This document shows, in pieces, positions 54,898 through 64,000 of a stretch of 64,000 nucleotides of DNA. The DNA comes from Hymenopus coronatus. Lineage: Eukaryota > Arthropoda > Insecta > Mantodea > Hymenopodidae. The position numbers were made by a program, and so were the translations under genes. Location of the stretch: assembly GCA_030762935.1 (NCBI GenBank), contig CM060893.1, positions 13,312,001 through 13,376,000 of the forward strand, in the 5' to 3' direction. A model generated the notes under the pieces. It was not told the origin of the DNA and did not search any database. It saw nothing but the letters and a program-made list of their open reading frames with translations. Numbering within the stretch: the first letter of the stretch is position 1; each line of letters starts with the position of its first letter.

Positions 54898-55076
54898 CTG
54901 ATGTGTTCCATTCACATGACTCTCTCCACATCTCTGCAACAATTTATTGTTAAAATTCTTTTTCTTCTATTAACTTCATGCTAATCGTGAAAAAAAAAAA
55001 TAGCAGAAATAGTCTTATTGCCTGCTTCGTTGTAAGTAGAAGTGAAACAATGGACTACCATAGGTTAAAGTGATAT
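54898..55076 (+). repeat. Rep-R start fragment
   Basis: CTGATGTGTTCCATTCACATGACTCTCTCC to ACCATAGGTTAAAGTGATA, cut where the jockey LINE begins. Confidence 0.85.
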
Positions 55077-56360
55077 ATACCTCCCAAAATCTTGGACTCC
55101 TTCCAGGATTTTATGGGCTTTCTTCGGATGGCCATACCAACCCTCTGCCAGATGTGCACGGTGACGCGGAAGAAGAGCCGCTACGTCTTCCAGGCGAGGA
55201 CCCAGAGGAATGCACGTGCCTACTAAGTGAGCTTAGAAAGAGGAATATCCCCCCACTTTACTTTTGGTCTTGTTAAGACCATAGACCTTAAGCGTATCAT
55301 AAAGGGGCCTATCGGTATACACGTCTACCAAGGAAATCGAGGAGGACCTCATCTGTCAGGGTATAACCCTCAATTTGTTGAAGGAGCTCACCAAACCCGC
55401 TCCACTTGAGCAGCAGCCCACAAAAATCCCCATCCTCCTCTTCTTAGTAATAGTGGAGCGGGTTAACGATCCGGAGACCAAGATAGATCGGGTAATCTCG
55501 ATCTGTTATCTCTGGGTTTCAGTACAAGCCTCCTGATGCCCTGGCGGTCACACCCAATGCCATCGCTGCTTGGGGTGCTATCACTCCAGCACTTACTCTC
55601 ACCGGATACTGCGCTGCCTGCGGTGTGGTGACAAACATTCCAAAGACGCCTGCCCGCACTCCTTGGGAGACAAACCCACGTTTTTAAACTACGGGTGAAA
55701 GCACATCGTCTGCTACGCAGGATGTACTCTGAGGCTGAGAGTAATCGAATCGATGAGACCCAGTCCTCCAGAGCCTCAGCCACAGCAAGCTACAAACAAA
55801 CAGCAGCGCCCCACCCCTCCCCCCGAGAAGGGAAGACAACCAGAGATCATCATCCGCGACGCAGCGCACCAAAGCCAGACCACCGGCGAGGTCGGAGGCC
55901 CCAGGAGGTACCCAGACAGGCACCACACCAGCACCATGAGGCGCCTTATATGCGAATAAGGTCCTTGGAAGGGGAGTAAAACAAAACCCCCCGCCACTCA
56001 ACGCACGGGCAAATCTTAACCTGCCAATCCGCAACCCAGCTTGAAGACCGCGAATCCGATTCTGACCAGGAGGTACCCACGGCAGCCGGTCCAGTACCGG
56101 AGCCGGGGCGCGTTTTCTGTGAGAGCGGCCAGCGGTGGATGCTCAGTCTCCTCAATCCACTCAACTGACTCCAACCCCACACCCCACCGTTCCTGGTGGG
56201 AAGTACTCGAACCTACTGGTGTGGCAATTGTTGCTGTACAGCGCTGAGAGAAACCGGGACCTCTTCACAAGGTATTTCCAGGCTACCGATCTCGCCAGCA
56301 AGGCGATGATCCTCTTTGAGGGCCTATCTTTTTTGTTGAGCCACGCCCCATTGTCCCCGA

Positions 56361-57069
56361 ATGGCGGACGGAACTAGGTCGCGTATCTCCTTCCGATTCG
56401 CCTTTTGGGATGCCAATAGGGTGAGGGATCAGAAAGATGGGCTTCATCACTTCGTTACGCAATATGCTCTGGAGCTCATAATATTTGCGGAAACACATTT
56501 GTGTCCTGACATTCCTTTCCGCCTACCTGGTTACGTTAGTCACCACAGTGTCCGGGTGCTCCGCCCTGGAGGTTGCACAGCGGTCATTGTGAGGCAAAAC
56601 ATGGTCCAAAAGCCCATCCCTACTCCCCTCTGCAAGCCCTTGAGGCTACGTCAGTGTTTGTTGAACTCGGAGGAACGGAGGTATTAATAGTCTCTGCTTA
56701 CCACCCACGGGGTAGGCCGTTCTTACCCCCTTCACCCTCCATCCTTACGTAATCCTCGCCGGGGACTTTAATGCCAAATAGCAGCGTTGGCATTCAGGCC
56801 CTCATGCAGATCCTAGAGACAATGCAATTATTCGCATGAAAGATAGGGATTCCCAGTTAAGAGTCCTGGGCCCCTGGCAACCCACACACCATCCGTATGA
56901 TCAAGGACAATCGTCTGTCATCGACTTTGCGATCATAAAGCACTATCCCTTTCATCTCATGCTCAGTTCACTCACAGCACTCCATTCCGACTACAGTCCC
57001 GTGTTGGCAGAAGTCAACACCAGGGGTGCCAGCCATGACTTCGCATGTCACTCCAGAGAAATCCTCTGA
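56361..57069 (+). pseudogene. jockey LINE ORF2 endonuclease domain
   Basis: APE-like endonuclease that nicks target DNA in intact elements. A 108-codon opening frame (56361-56687) holds the N-region with ETHLCPD, where the family has ETHL. The remaining motifs GDFNAK, VIDFAI and LHSDYSPV lie in other frames up to 57069. The final SDH motif reads SDY, so the catalytic His is gone as well. Confidence 0.75.
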
Positions 57070-57464
57070 GAATGCGCAAATCCCACCCAACCCCAGAATC
57101 ATCTATATACCCACCCTTGAGGGAGCAGTCCAAAACTTTACTACCACAGTGGTAAAGATGGTTTCTAACCTCACCGTCTAAACCCATCCTCCAGTCAGAG
57201 GTCCTCTCTTTAGACCTAGAATTTCTTATCCGCCGTTCCTGGGCAGCCCGCAGACTATTCCAGCGAAACCGGACATCACACAATCGAGAACTTCTGCGGC
57301 ATATCCGTCGTGAGGTCCGTCCAACTATTCACCGAGTGCAAGCTTAGGAGGTCACAATAGCCGAGCATGTTCTGGAGGGTGGGGACGTCTGGAGAATAGC
57401 AAAAAGCCTCTGACGCCATCGAAACCAGTACCTCTCCCCGCTTCGACGCAACCTTGGCCTTTTA

Positions 57465-58678
57465 CGAGGGTGGTCTGAAAAGTTGCCGACCTCAACATGA
57501 AGATGGCATTACTCGTAAATAAAAGCTAGTGAATTTCGTCGTTCAACTGTGGACAGGTACTCACCAAAGTTTCAGTCATTTTGGACGCTCAGTTGTTATG
57601 TAACAGTCGTTTGAGTTAGGTGATGTGAGTGTTTTTATGAAATTGGACAAAATCGAGTATCGAGCTGTCATTAAATATTTGTTTTTGAAAGGCAGTACGC
57701 CTACGCCAATCAAAGATGAGTTGGATTCTGTGTATGGGGACTCTGCTCCATCATTTACAATAGTGAACTTTTGGACAGCTGAATTTAAACGTGGCCGTAA
57801 GAGTTTGGGACACGATGAACGTTTGGGACGTCCAAAAACTGCAACTACCGACGAAACCATCGCCAAAGTTCACTTAATGGTGCTAGATGACCGCCGAATT
57901 AAAGTGAGAGAGATAGCAAAGGCTATGAATATGTCAAAAGAACGTGTTTGTCACATATTAAATCAACATTTAGACATGAGAAAACTGTCCGCGCGTTGGG
58001 TGCCACGTTTGTTCACGTTTGATCAAAAACGTGTTGGAATGAACATTTCCAACGCTCTGTTGGCACAGTTTAGGCGCAATAAATCCGAGTTTTGGCGCCG
58101 ATTAATTGCTATAGATGTAACTTGGATACACCATTATGCACCCGAAACAAAAATAAAGTCCAAACAGTGGACTGCAAAGCAAAAACTGTTTTTTCGGCTG
58201 GGAAAGTGATGCCGACTAATTTTTGGAATAGTCATGGAATTATTTTTATCGACTATCTTCAAAAAGGAAAAATCATACTACGCATCATTACTTGACAAGC
58301 TCAAGGAAGAACTTGCGGAAAAACGGCCACATTTGCAGGAAAAAAAAAATCCTGTTGCAATGGCGAAAATCCACGAATTACGGTTTGAACCGCTTGACCA
58401 TCCGCCTTACTCACCAGATGTAGCCCAAATCGACTTTATTTTTTCTCCTCATCGGAAAATTGTTCTCGGAGGACACAGATTTTCGTCAAGTGAAGAGGCA
58501 ATCACCTTCGTGAACAATTATTTTGCAGAGAAAAACGTCGAGTACTATTTGGACGGATTAGAGATGGGATCATCGCTGGGAGAAGTGTATAAAGTTACAA
58601 GGAGATTACGTTGAAAAAAAAATCTGAAAAAAATGTCTTGTATCTTTATTAGGTCAGAAACTTTTCAGACCGCCCTCG
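57465..58678 (+). mobile_element. mariner transposon, 1,214 bases, TA target duplication
   Basis: Terminal inverted repeats CGAGGGTGGTCTGAAAAGTT and, reversed, CGAGGGCGGTCTGAAAAGTT (one mismatch in 20). TA stands at 57463-57464 and 58679-58680, as expected for Tc1/mariner. It lies between the endonuclease and reverse transcriptase regions of the jockey LINE; without it the LINE reading resumes at 58681 with NGNVLANYTRHAKQ. Confidence 0.92.
57625..58614 (+). pseudogene. mariner transposase, broken
   Basis: 194 codons (57625-58209): N-terminal helix-turn-helix with YLFLKGSTPTPIKDELDSVY, GRPKTATTDETIAKV, REIAKAMNMSKERVCHILNQ, then IAIDVTWIHHYAPETK, where the first Asp stands in IDVTW for the usual DETW. 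The frame then shifts (VMPTNFW...GIIFIDYLQKGK) and shifts back to 126 codons (58234-58614) with EELAEKRPHLQ, HPPYSPDVAQIDFIFSPHRK (third Asp) and a usual C-terminus. The block with the second Asp (HQDNAPAHT in relatives) is deleted between PHLQEKKN and PVAMAKI. Inactive. Confidence 0.9.
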
Positions 58679-58759
58679 TATACGAACCAAAAGCCAACGG
58701 AAATGTGCTTGCAAACTACACCCGCCATGCTAAGCAACCTTCCCTTCAAAACAGTGCTA

Positions 58760-58988
58760 GGGCCGCGCCGTGGTCGAGTGGTTAGGCCTCTCACCTAGAA
58801 GGCCCGGGTTCGATCCCAAGCGACCGCATGTGATATTTGTGGTGGACAAAGCGGCGCTGGGGCAGGTTTTCTCCGGGTTCTCCGGTTTCCCCCGCCATCG
58901 CATTCCACCGGTGCTCCATCTTCATTCATGTATCATCAGTGGCGCTATTAGTAGTTAAAGCGGTCCTTAAACACTACCCAAAAAACCT
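58760..58988 (+). mobile_element. SINE family C in jockey LINE, first
   Basis: GGCCGCGCCGTGGTCGAGTGG (A box), GGGTTCGATCCC (B box), GTGGTGGACAAAGCGGC body, 3' end AAACACTACCCAAAAAA. Short target duplication AGTGCTA at 58753-58759 and 58989-58995. A deletion removes part of the ATCATCAGTGTCACCGCC region. Confidence 0.88.
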
Positions 58989-59036
58989 AGTGCTATTCCT
59001 CACCAATGTGTTTAACATGTGCCTCACCCTGGGTCA

Positions 59037-59284
59037 GTGGCCGCGCCGTGGCCGAGTGGTTAAACCACTCGACTCTCACCTAGACGGCCGGGGTTCGATC
59101 CCAAGCGACCGCATGTGAGATTTGTGGTGGACAAAACGGCGCTGGGGCGGGTTTTCTCCGGGTACTCTGGTTTCCCCCGCCATCGCATTCCACCGGTGCT
59201 CCATCATCATTCATGTATCATCAGTGTCACCGCCTGCGGCACCATTAGTAGTTAAAGCGGGCGTTAAACACTACCAAAAAAAAC
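59037..59284 (+). mobile_element. SINE family C in jockey LINE, second
   Basis: Complete copy with A box GTGGCCGAGTGG, B box GGTTCGATCCC and end GCGGGCGTTAAACACTACCAAAAAAAA. Target duplication CCCTGGGTCA at 59027-59036 and 59285-59294. Removing it rejoins the LINE reading LTLG + HFPREWRAARV. Confidence 0.92.
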
Positions 59285-60450
59285 CCCTGGGTCACTTCCC
59301 GCGCGAGTGGAGAGCGGCGCGGGTGATGTGCATTTTGAAGCCTGAAAAGGACCCTACACGTCCTTGTAGCTACCGCTCCTTCTGTCTCCTTCCTACCCTC
59401 TCAAAGGTCTTCGAGATGTTAGTACTCCAACGCTTGTTTCCACAGCTGGCCGACATTCAAGCTATTGCACTGCATTAATTTGGATTTCGTCCTGGGCACT
59501 CGACCTGCCAACAGCCGCTGCGGGTAGTGGCCTTCACGCCAGCGGTGCCATTGGACGTCCAAAAGGCCTTCTTAGCCCCCTTGTATGAGGGACTTGTGTA
59601 CAAACTTAACCAGATTTTCGTACACATACAACTCATCATCATCATACACAGCTTCCTACACCAACGCACCTTCATAGTAGTGGTTGCGGGGCAAACATCA
59701 TTACAAAAACCTCTACGAGGTGGAGTCCCCGAAGGCTCTGTCTTATCACCCACCATGTGTAGCCTCTTTTTGGCAGGCTTTCCTACAGTGCAGAGAGTCA
59801 ATATGACCCAATTCGCTGATGAAGTCCTGATCTACCGTACGGACCGCAACTTACGCAGAGCCTTCAACCCAATACTGAGTCACCTCCGTCTCTTCCAGGG
59901 TTGATGCGGATGTCCGTTAACCCGGGCAAAAGTAATGCTGTTCTGTTTACCACCAAACGCCCTGCCGCATCCCAGATACTCAACTTCTCCTGCCAGGCCA
60001 GAGGATAGAGTGGGGAAATTCCAACAAATACCTAGACATCACTATTGAGGGCCTAACTTTTCGTGAACAGGTGCAGGGAGCATCGGACAGAGTGAAGGGA
60101 GCCGCCCGTTACCTTTTCTGACCTCCCAAATGCCGGTCCACTTAAAGTTATGTCTTTTTAAGGCGCTCATAATACCTGCGAATTGTGGAGTATGGCACCA
60201 GACTCCTGCCTTATCTGGTTAAAGCGGATACAGAATAGAGGACTCCGATCAATCTATTCTGTATGTCGACGTTTCCCAGTGAGACTACTACACGAAGCTT
60301 CGGCCCTCCCATACGTGGAGGATGTAATTAGGCGCCGGGCTCAGAAATTCTACGCCAGATTGGGTGAACATGAGAACGCACTTGTCAGACAACTGGAGGA
60401 GTACTTACATACTAAACGCTGAAACAAACAGTATCGGGTTCCTCGCATAG

Positions 60451-61070
60451 CTTGCACCCCCGATACGATGGCTTCGAATCAGTCAACAGCAAATAAGTTG
60501 AACCAAGTATCCCCCCCCCCAACCTTGGGAGTGCTCAATCAAAATTCTCCGGCATAAACAATTTAATCAAACTAAACACCAGCGGAGCAGAGGCAAATGA
60601 TGCTGCTCCTGAAAAAGGCAACATTTCGAGGAGCCTATTAGCGCTACCTCCTTAATATCATCACTCAAAAACTCACAAAAATTACCATGCATAAACCATC
60701 CTTCCATCATTCCTCTGGTTAAGTCCAGAAACTATATCTAGGCTCACTATGAGCCTACTAGATCTCGGACGGACAGAGAAATTGTAGATTCAGCACGAGT
60801 CTATCAGATTTCGGACAGAAATGTTTGTATTTTTACTTGTCCTTTTCCCGTTACCAGAACAAACCTTTAATAAAATTATTGGAAAACTTATTCATATTCG
60901 TTTATTTCCTGATTAAGTTCGCGTAGTCGTTTCAGAAATTGTGAATAAAATGTTAAAAAGCATAACACTACCAGCTTAATAATCCGCTTATTAAAATTCG
61001 CCGTCCTCTGTAGCTAGTTGGTCTGCCAGAGTCTTAATACTTCTTTGATTGTATACACGCAAAGGATGTT
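60451..61070. other. LINE 3' region and upstream flank of microsatellite
   Basis: First part probably the LINE 3' untranslated region (GC-richer, run of C at about 60510). From about 60995, GCCGTCCTCTGTAGCTAGTTGG resembles a SINE A-box head cut short by the microsatellite. No exon. Confidence 0.35.
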
Positions 61071-61074
61071 GTTG

Positions 61075-61259
<185 letters not shown>

Positions 61260-61429
61260 GGCAAACAAATACATAACAGTTTATTGCTTACATTTATTTA
61301 GTTGTATGTAACTTTAAAATCGACCAAATTTTTCTGTTCATGTACGAGTGAATACGGTTGGAAGTTAAATCTGAGTTCAGGTTCGATTGTAATTCCATGT
61401 AAGAATAACTTGCTGGCACTCGAAAATGT

Positions 61430-61615
61430 GTGAACGTGTTTTAATGTTACAGTATCCCATAATGCATTGCATGACGTGTCGTGTGAAGGTGTATCACTTT
61501 GGTGATGGTGAATGCTAGTTAAGATAATAGAAAACTATTGGAAACTGTAAATGTAGTTCTTATGGCTCAAGACTGTTGCTAAGTGCTCAGTTTCTGTACA
61601 GGTTAAAATTTAAAC
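61430..61615 (+). promoter_or_regulatory. promoter region of the TM9SF2-like gene
   Basis: TCCCATAATGCATTGCA (61455-61471) is close to the Staf/ZNF143 binding consensus, and TGACGTG (61472-61478) directly follows as a CRE/E4F-type half-site. No TATA box at a useful distance. They lie 140-160 bases before the start codon, fitting a TATA-less housekeeping promoter. Confidence 0.45.
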
Positions 61616-61738
61616 ATGATGTGTACAGGGAACTTTGTGTTCGTCTTTGTCGCAGTTTGCATTGCGTCATCGGTTGGCTTTTATTTACCGGGTTTGGCAC
61701 CTGTAAATTATTGTAAGGAGTCAACAGATACGTGTAAG
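61616..61738 (+). CDS. TM9SF2: TM9SF2-like protein, first exon
   Basis: 41 codons from ATG to donor TGTAAG|GTAATG, phase 0. Residues 1-21 form a signal peptide (MMCTGNFVFVFVAVCIASSVG). The mature N-terminus reads FYLPGLAPVNYCKESTDTCK, matching FYLPGLAPVNFC of TM9SF2 rather than FYVPGVAPINF of TM9SF4. The family are nine-pass membrane proteins of endosomes and Golgi with an N-terminal lumenal domain of about 250 residues. The next exon, expected to begin the lumenal domain, was not found before the window ends. A at -3 supports the start; a second ATG follows at once. Confidence 0.88.
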
Positions 61739-64000
61739 GTAATGAGAATATATAATAAGTAAGATAATATGGTATTTTAATTAACCGTATACTTTGAACA
61801 TCTACTGAAGATGCAAAGTGTCAAATAGATAACATTTGTAGGTTATGTTCCAAGAATAATTCTTATCACTTACCTGACCTTGTAGTTCGCACATAGAAAG
61901 TTAAACTGAGCCACGTCGATAGACATTACATTTTAAACACATTACTTTGGCATTTACAAAACAGTTTAATAATTTTCTCAGTTCGAGGTTTTAAATTTGA
62001 TTTGCTTTCTTGACAGTTTGACATCCGTAGGCAAATGAATGCTTGGGACGCAGCGTGAAGATGTACGCTTAAAGCAGTAATTACATTGAAATTGGTAATC
62101 AAGCTGGCTTATCATTTCTCTAGTTAGGTATCCCATTTTCATGTTGTTATCTTCCCTTGATGCATGTTTTATAAAATAACTTTGTATTGATTTTGAAAGA
62201 TGTAGGGATTGTGAAAGACACTTAGGGATTGGCTTACATAATTTGACAATAAATTGCATAAAAGTTTTTTGAATGTGATATATTTGATTTGTACAGAAGA
62301 ATAAGTAATACATTGAATAAGTAATTTGATAAGCTTTGTGGTTAGTGAGTGCCACAGTTTTCAAATCCATGCACTGTTTATTTATTTTAGCACACAATGT
62401 CACCGTGTTTAAACCTTTTTGAATGTTTGCCAAATAATACCATAATGACATTTGGAGTGTCTTTGGTAAAAAAGTTTGGTTTTAGGAATAAAAGTAGGTA
62501 CAATGTTGTATCAACCCACAGATCGTTGCACCTTATTATGACTTTGTCTCATTTCCTCTCACTCGCCTCCATCTATTCCTTAACCCCATTACACACTGTT
62601 CTCTCTTTGCTACCTACAATTAACCTTTGTCTTCATGAATACACAGTAGTACAGAGCAAAGATCATTGCTATTCATTCCTCTATTAATCTTGATAATTTC
62701 TTTATATATGATTCCATGCTTTGAATCAGGATTTTTTTGTTCACTTTATATTTTAAATTGTTCATAGTTCTTAAAGGAAATCAAAGAAGTGTATGTTTGT
62801 TATCTATGAGAAAATGCTTACCTAATGCATGTATAATGAATTATAAAACAGAAGAGGTGTGCAAAGGGGTAAATTCCCATACTTGTGACAAATTTGAAAG
62901 GCTAAGAAAATTAAATAATAATTTGGTTAAATTAGTTTGTATTTGAGAACATATTAATGCATACATAAAAAACAAATGGGCGCAAAGAGGTATGTCCATA
63001 CTAGTCACAGATTTAAGAGGTTATGAGAATAGAATAATGATTCAATTACCTTTGTGTTTAAGTCTGGAGTTGTTGTTGATACCTTGGAAGACTGTAACCA
63101 CCCACTCCATAAATACATGTTTTCTTTTATGTAGAAAATAACTGCAAGAATTGAGATCACAGTATCTGTTAAAGGTTGCTTAGCCAACCTAAGGTAAGGT
63201 TAGAAATATGATAGGTTGGTGAAGTCCCTCAGCTACACTTTGGATTATTAGGGTTTTAGTAGTACAGATCTCTCAACTACGCCTGGATGATTGGGGTTTA
63301 GTATGTAGTATGTTGGCAGTGCCACTGTTTTGATATATGTGTTAGTCATGTGCTGAAAGTGTGTGTGTGTCAAAATCATGGCCAAGTATTGGTACAAAGT
63401 GTCAAAAGTACACTGAGAATATCTTTGGGTAATTATTTACAAGTTGGGCCACTAACTTTATCCACTGCGACTTATACCAGTTTTGCACTCTAACGGGACC
63501 GGTGTGCTTAGAGGGGGATTATGGGTGGGGAGATGGTTTAAAAAGCTAATGTTGCTACCTGTTTGTATACACACACTAACCTAAACAGATTGGAGCCTAA
63601 CCTCGCGCTAAATTTAAAATCCACAGGCTTTGAAATTGTCATCATAAATACAAAGTCAATCAATCGCACTTAGTTTCATTCGATTTTAGAGTGGCCGAAG
63701 TTCTGCATAATAAAATTCACTGAACAGCTGTATCTGCGTGAAACTTACTTGTCATACATCAGCACAGCATCTAGCGACATATGCCGGTGTTGCATTCCAC
63801 AACACTGTTCGCCTGCCGCTGACAATGAAACTCAGGTTTTAGGCACTTTAGTGTGTAGTATTATTATATATTTACATTGCAAAAGTACTACAATACTTCT
63901 TTATTTATATTCTACTCCTTCTAGGCAGCACACTGCATAAATATTCACAAAAAAGGATTGCTATGCGCACATAATAAATTAGCGTTTAACTTAATTACGG
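61739..64000. other. intron 1 of the TM9SF2-like gene
   Basis: AT-rich. A 157-codon minus frame (61978-62451) and a 96-codon plus frame (62397-62687) overlap and match nothing I recognise. At 63136-63193 an acceptor TTTATGTAG and donor CCTAAG|GTAAGG enclose a short open piece (KITARIEITVSVKG...), which does not resemble the TM9SF lumenal domain. No repeat family recognised. Confidence 0.35.

Larger units (their letters stand above)
55077..60450 (+). mobile_element. jockey-type LINE, decayed, with three nested insertions
   Basis: ORF1 remnant 55077-56040: RCLRCGDKHSKDACPHSLGD and an FLN.G.KHI.CYAGC block (gag-like CCHC knuckles). ORF2 endonuclease from 56361: WDANRVRDQKDGLHHFV, ETHLCPDIPFRLPGY, then GDFNAK, GPWQPTHHPYDQGQSSVIDF and SDYSPVLAEV. 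Reverse transcriptase 59285-59905: KPEKDPTRPCSYR, GFRPGHST, PLDVQKAF, GGVPEGSVLSPTMCSLFLA, QFADEVLIY (the second palm Asp is Glu). C-terminus to 60422: IQNRGLRSIYSVCRRFPVRL and ALVRQLEEY. GC content is clearly higher than the surrounding DNA. Interrupted by a mariner (57465) and two SINEs (58760, 59037). Frameshifts and stops throughout. Confidence 0.88.

Noticed and set aside
55684..56182. Several overlapping minus frames in GC-rich DNA
   Set aside because: They oppose the ORF1/ORF2 junction of the jockey LINE, whose zinc knuckles and endonuclease read on the plus strand.
63136..63193. Short exon-like piece with acceptor and GTAAGG donor in the TM9SF2-like gene
   Set aside because: Its translation does not resemble the TM9SF lumenal domain, so it is not called as exon 2.

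Overview
The window looks like nuclear DNA of an arthropod, most likely an insect. It is AT-rich and intron-rich, and transposable-element remnants fill most of it. The diagnosis rests on two spliced animal genes (a CEP170-like gene and the start of a TM9SF2-like gene) and on the repeat types: mariner, piggyBac, Penelope, jockey-like LINEs and tRNA-derived SINEs. The species cannot be named from this sequence.

Left half (about 1.7-29.5 kb, minus strand): one host gene related to CEP170 (centrosomal protein of 170 kDa). Ten coding exons can be placed by hand. Every junction has AG/GT borders and every reading phase joins, giving about 657 codons before the gene leaves the window on the left. 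Introns of 74-89 bp alternate with introns of 2.8-5.9 kb, and the long ones are packed with transposons. Among these are relics of three mariners, a young-looking 5'-truncated LINE with an open 804-codon reading frame and a strong terminal hairpin, older LINE pieces, a Penelope fragment and several SINE families. The first placed exon carries its own ATG behind an in-frame stop, and no FHA domain exon was found.

Middle (about 29.5-55 kb): no certain host exon. It holds LINE reverse-transcriptase and RNase H remnants, and a decayed multicopy-type gene interrupted by a TTAA-flanked piggyBac-like miniature element. It also holds a decayed piggyBac transposase, many SINEs, simple repeats, and a possible 52-base first coding exon (44510-44561, minus).

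A dispersed repeat of about 0.9 kb, called Rep-R here, occurs at roughly twenty sites on both strands over the whole left and middle parts. It has no coding capacity. It starts after an A-run with TCTGATGTG and ends in a palindrome. It is the most striking unexplained structure in the window.

Right part (55-64 kb): a GC-richer, decayed jockey-type LINE (zinc knuckles, endonuclease, reverse transcriptase). A TA-flanked mariner and two SINE copies with target-site duplications interrupt it. It is followed by a large GAT/AAT microsatellite and then the promoter and first exon of a TM9SF2-like gene (61616-61738, plus), whose remaining exons lie beyond the right edge. The two host genes are divergently oriented, and the DNA between them is mostly mobile-element sediment.
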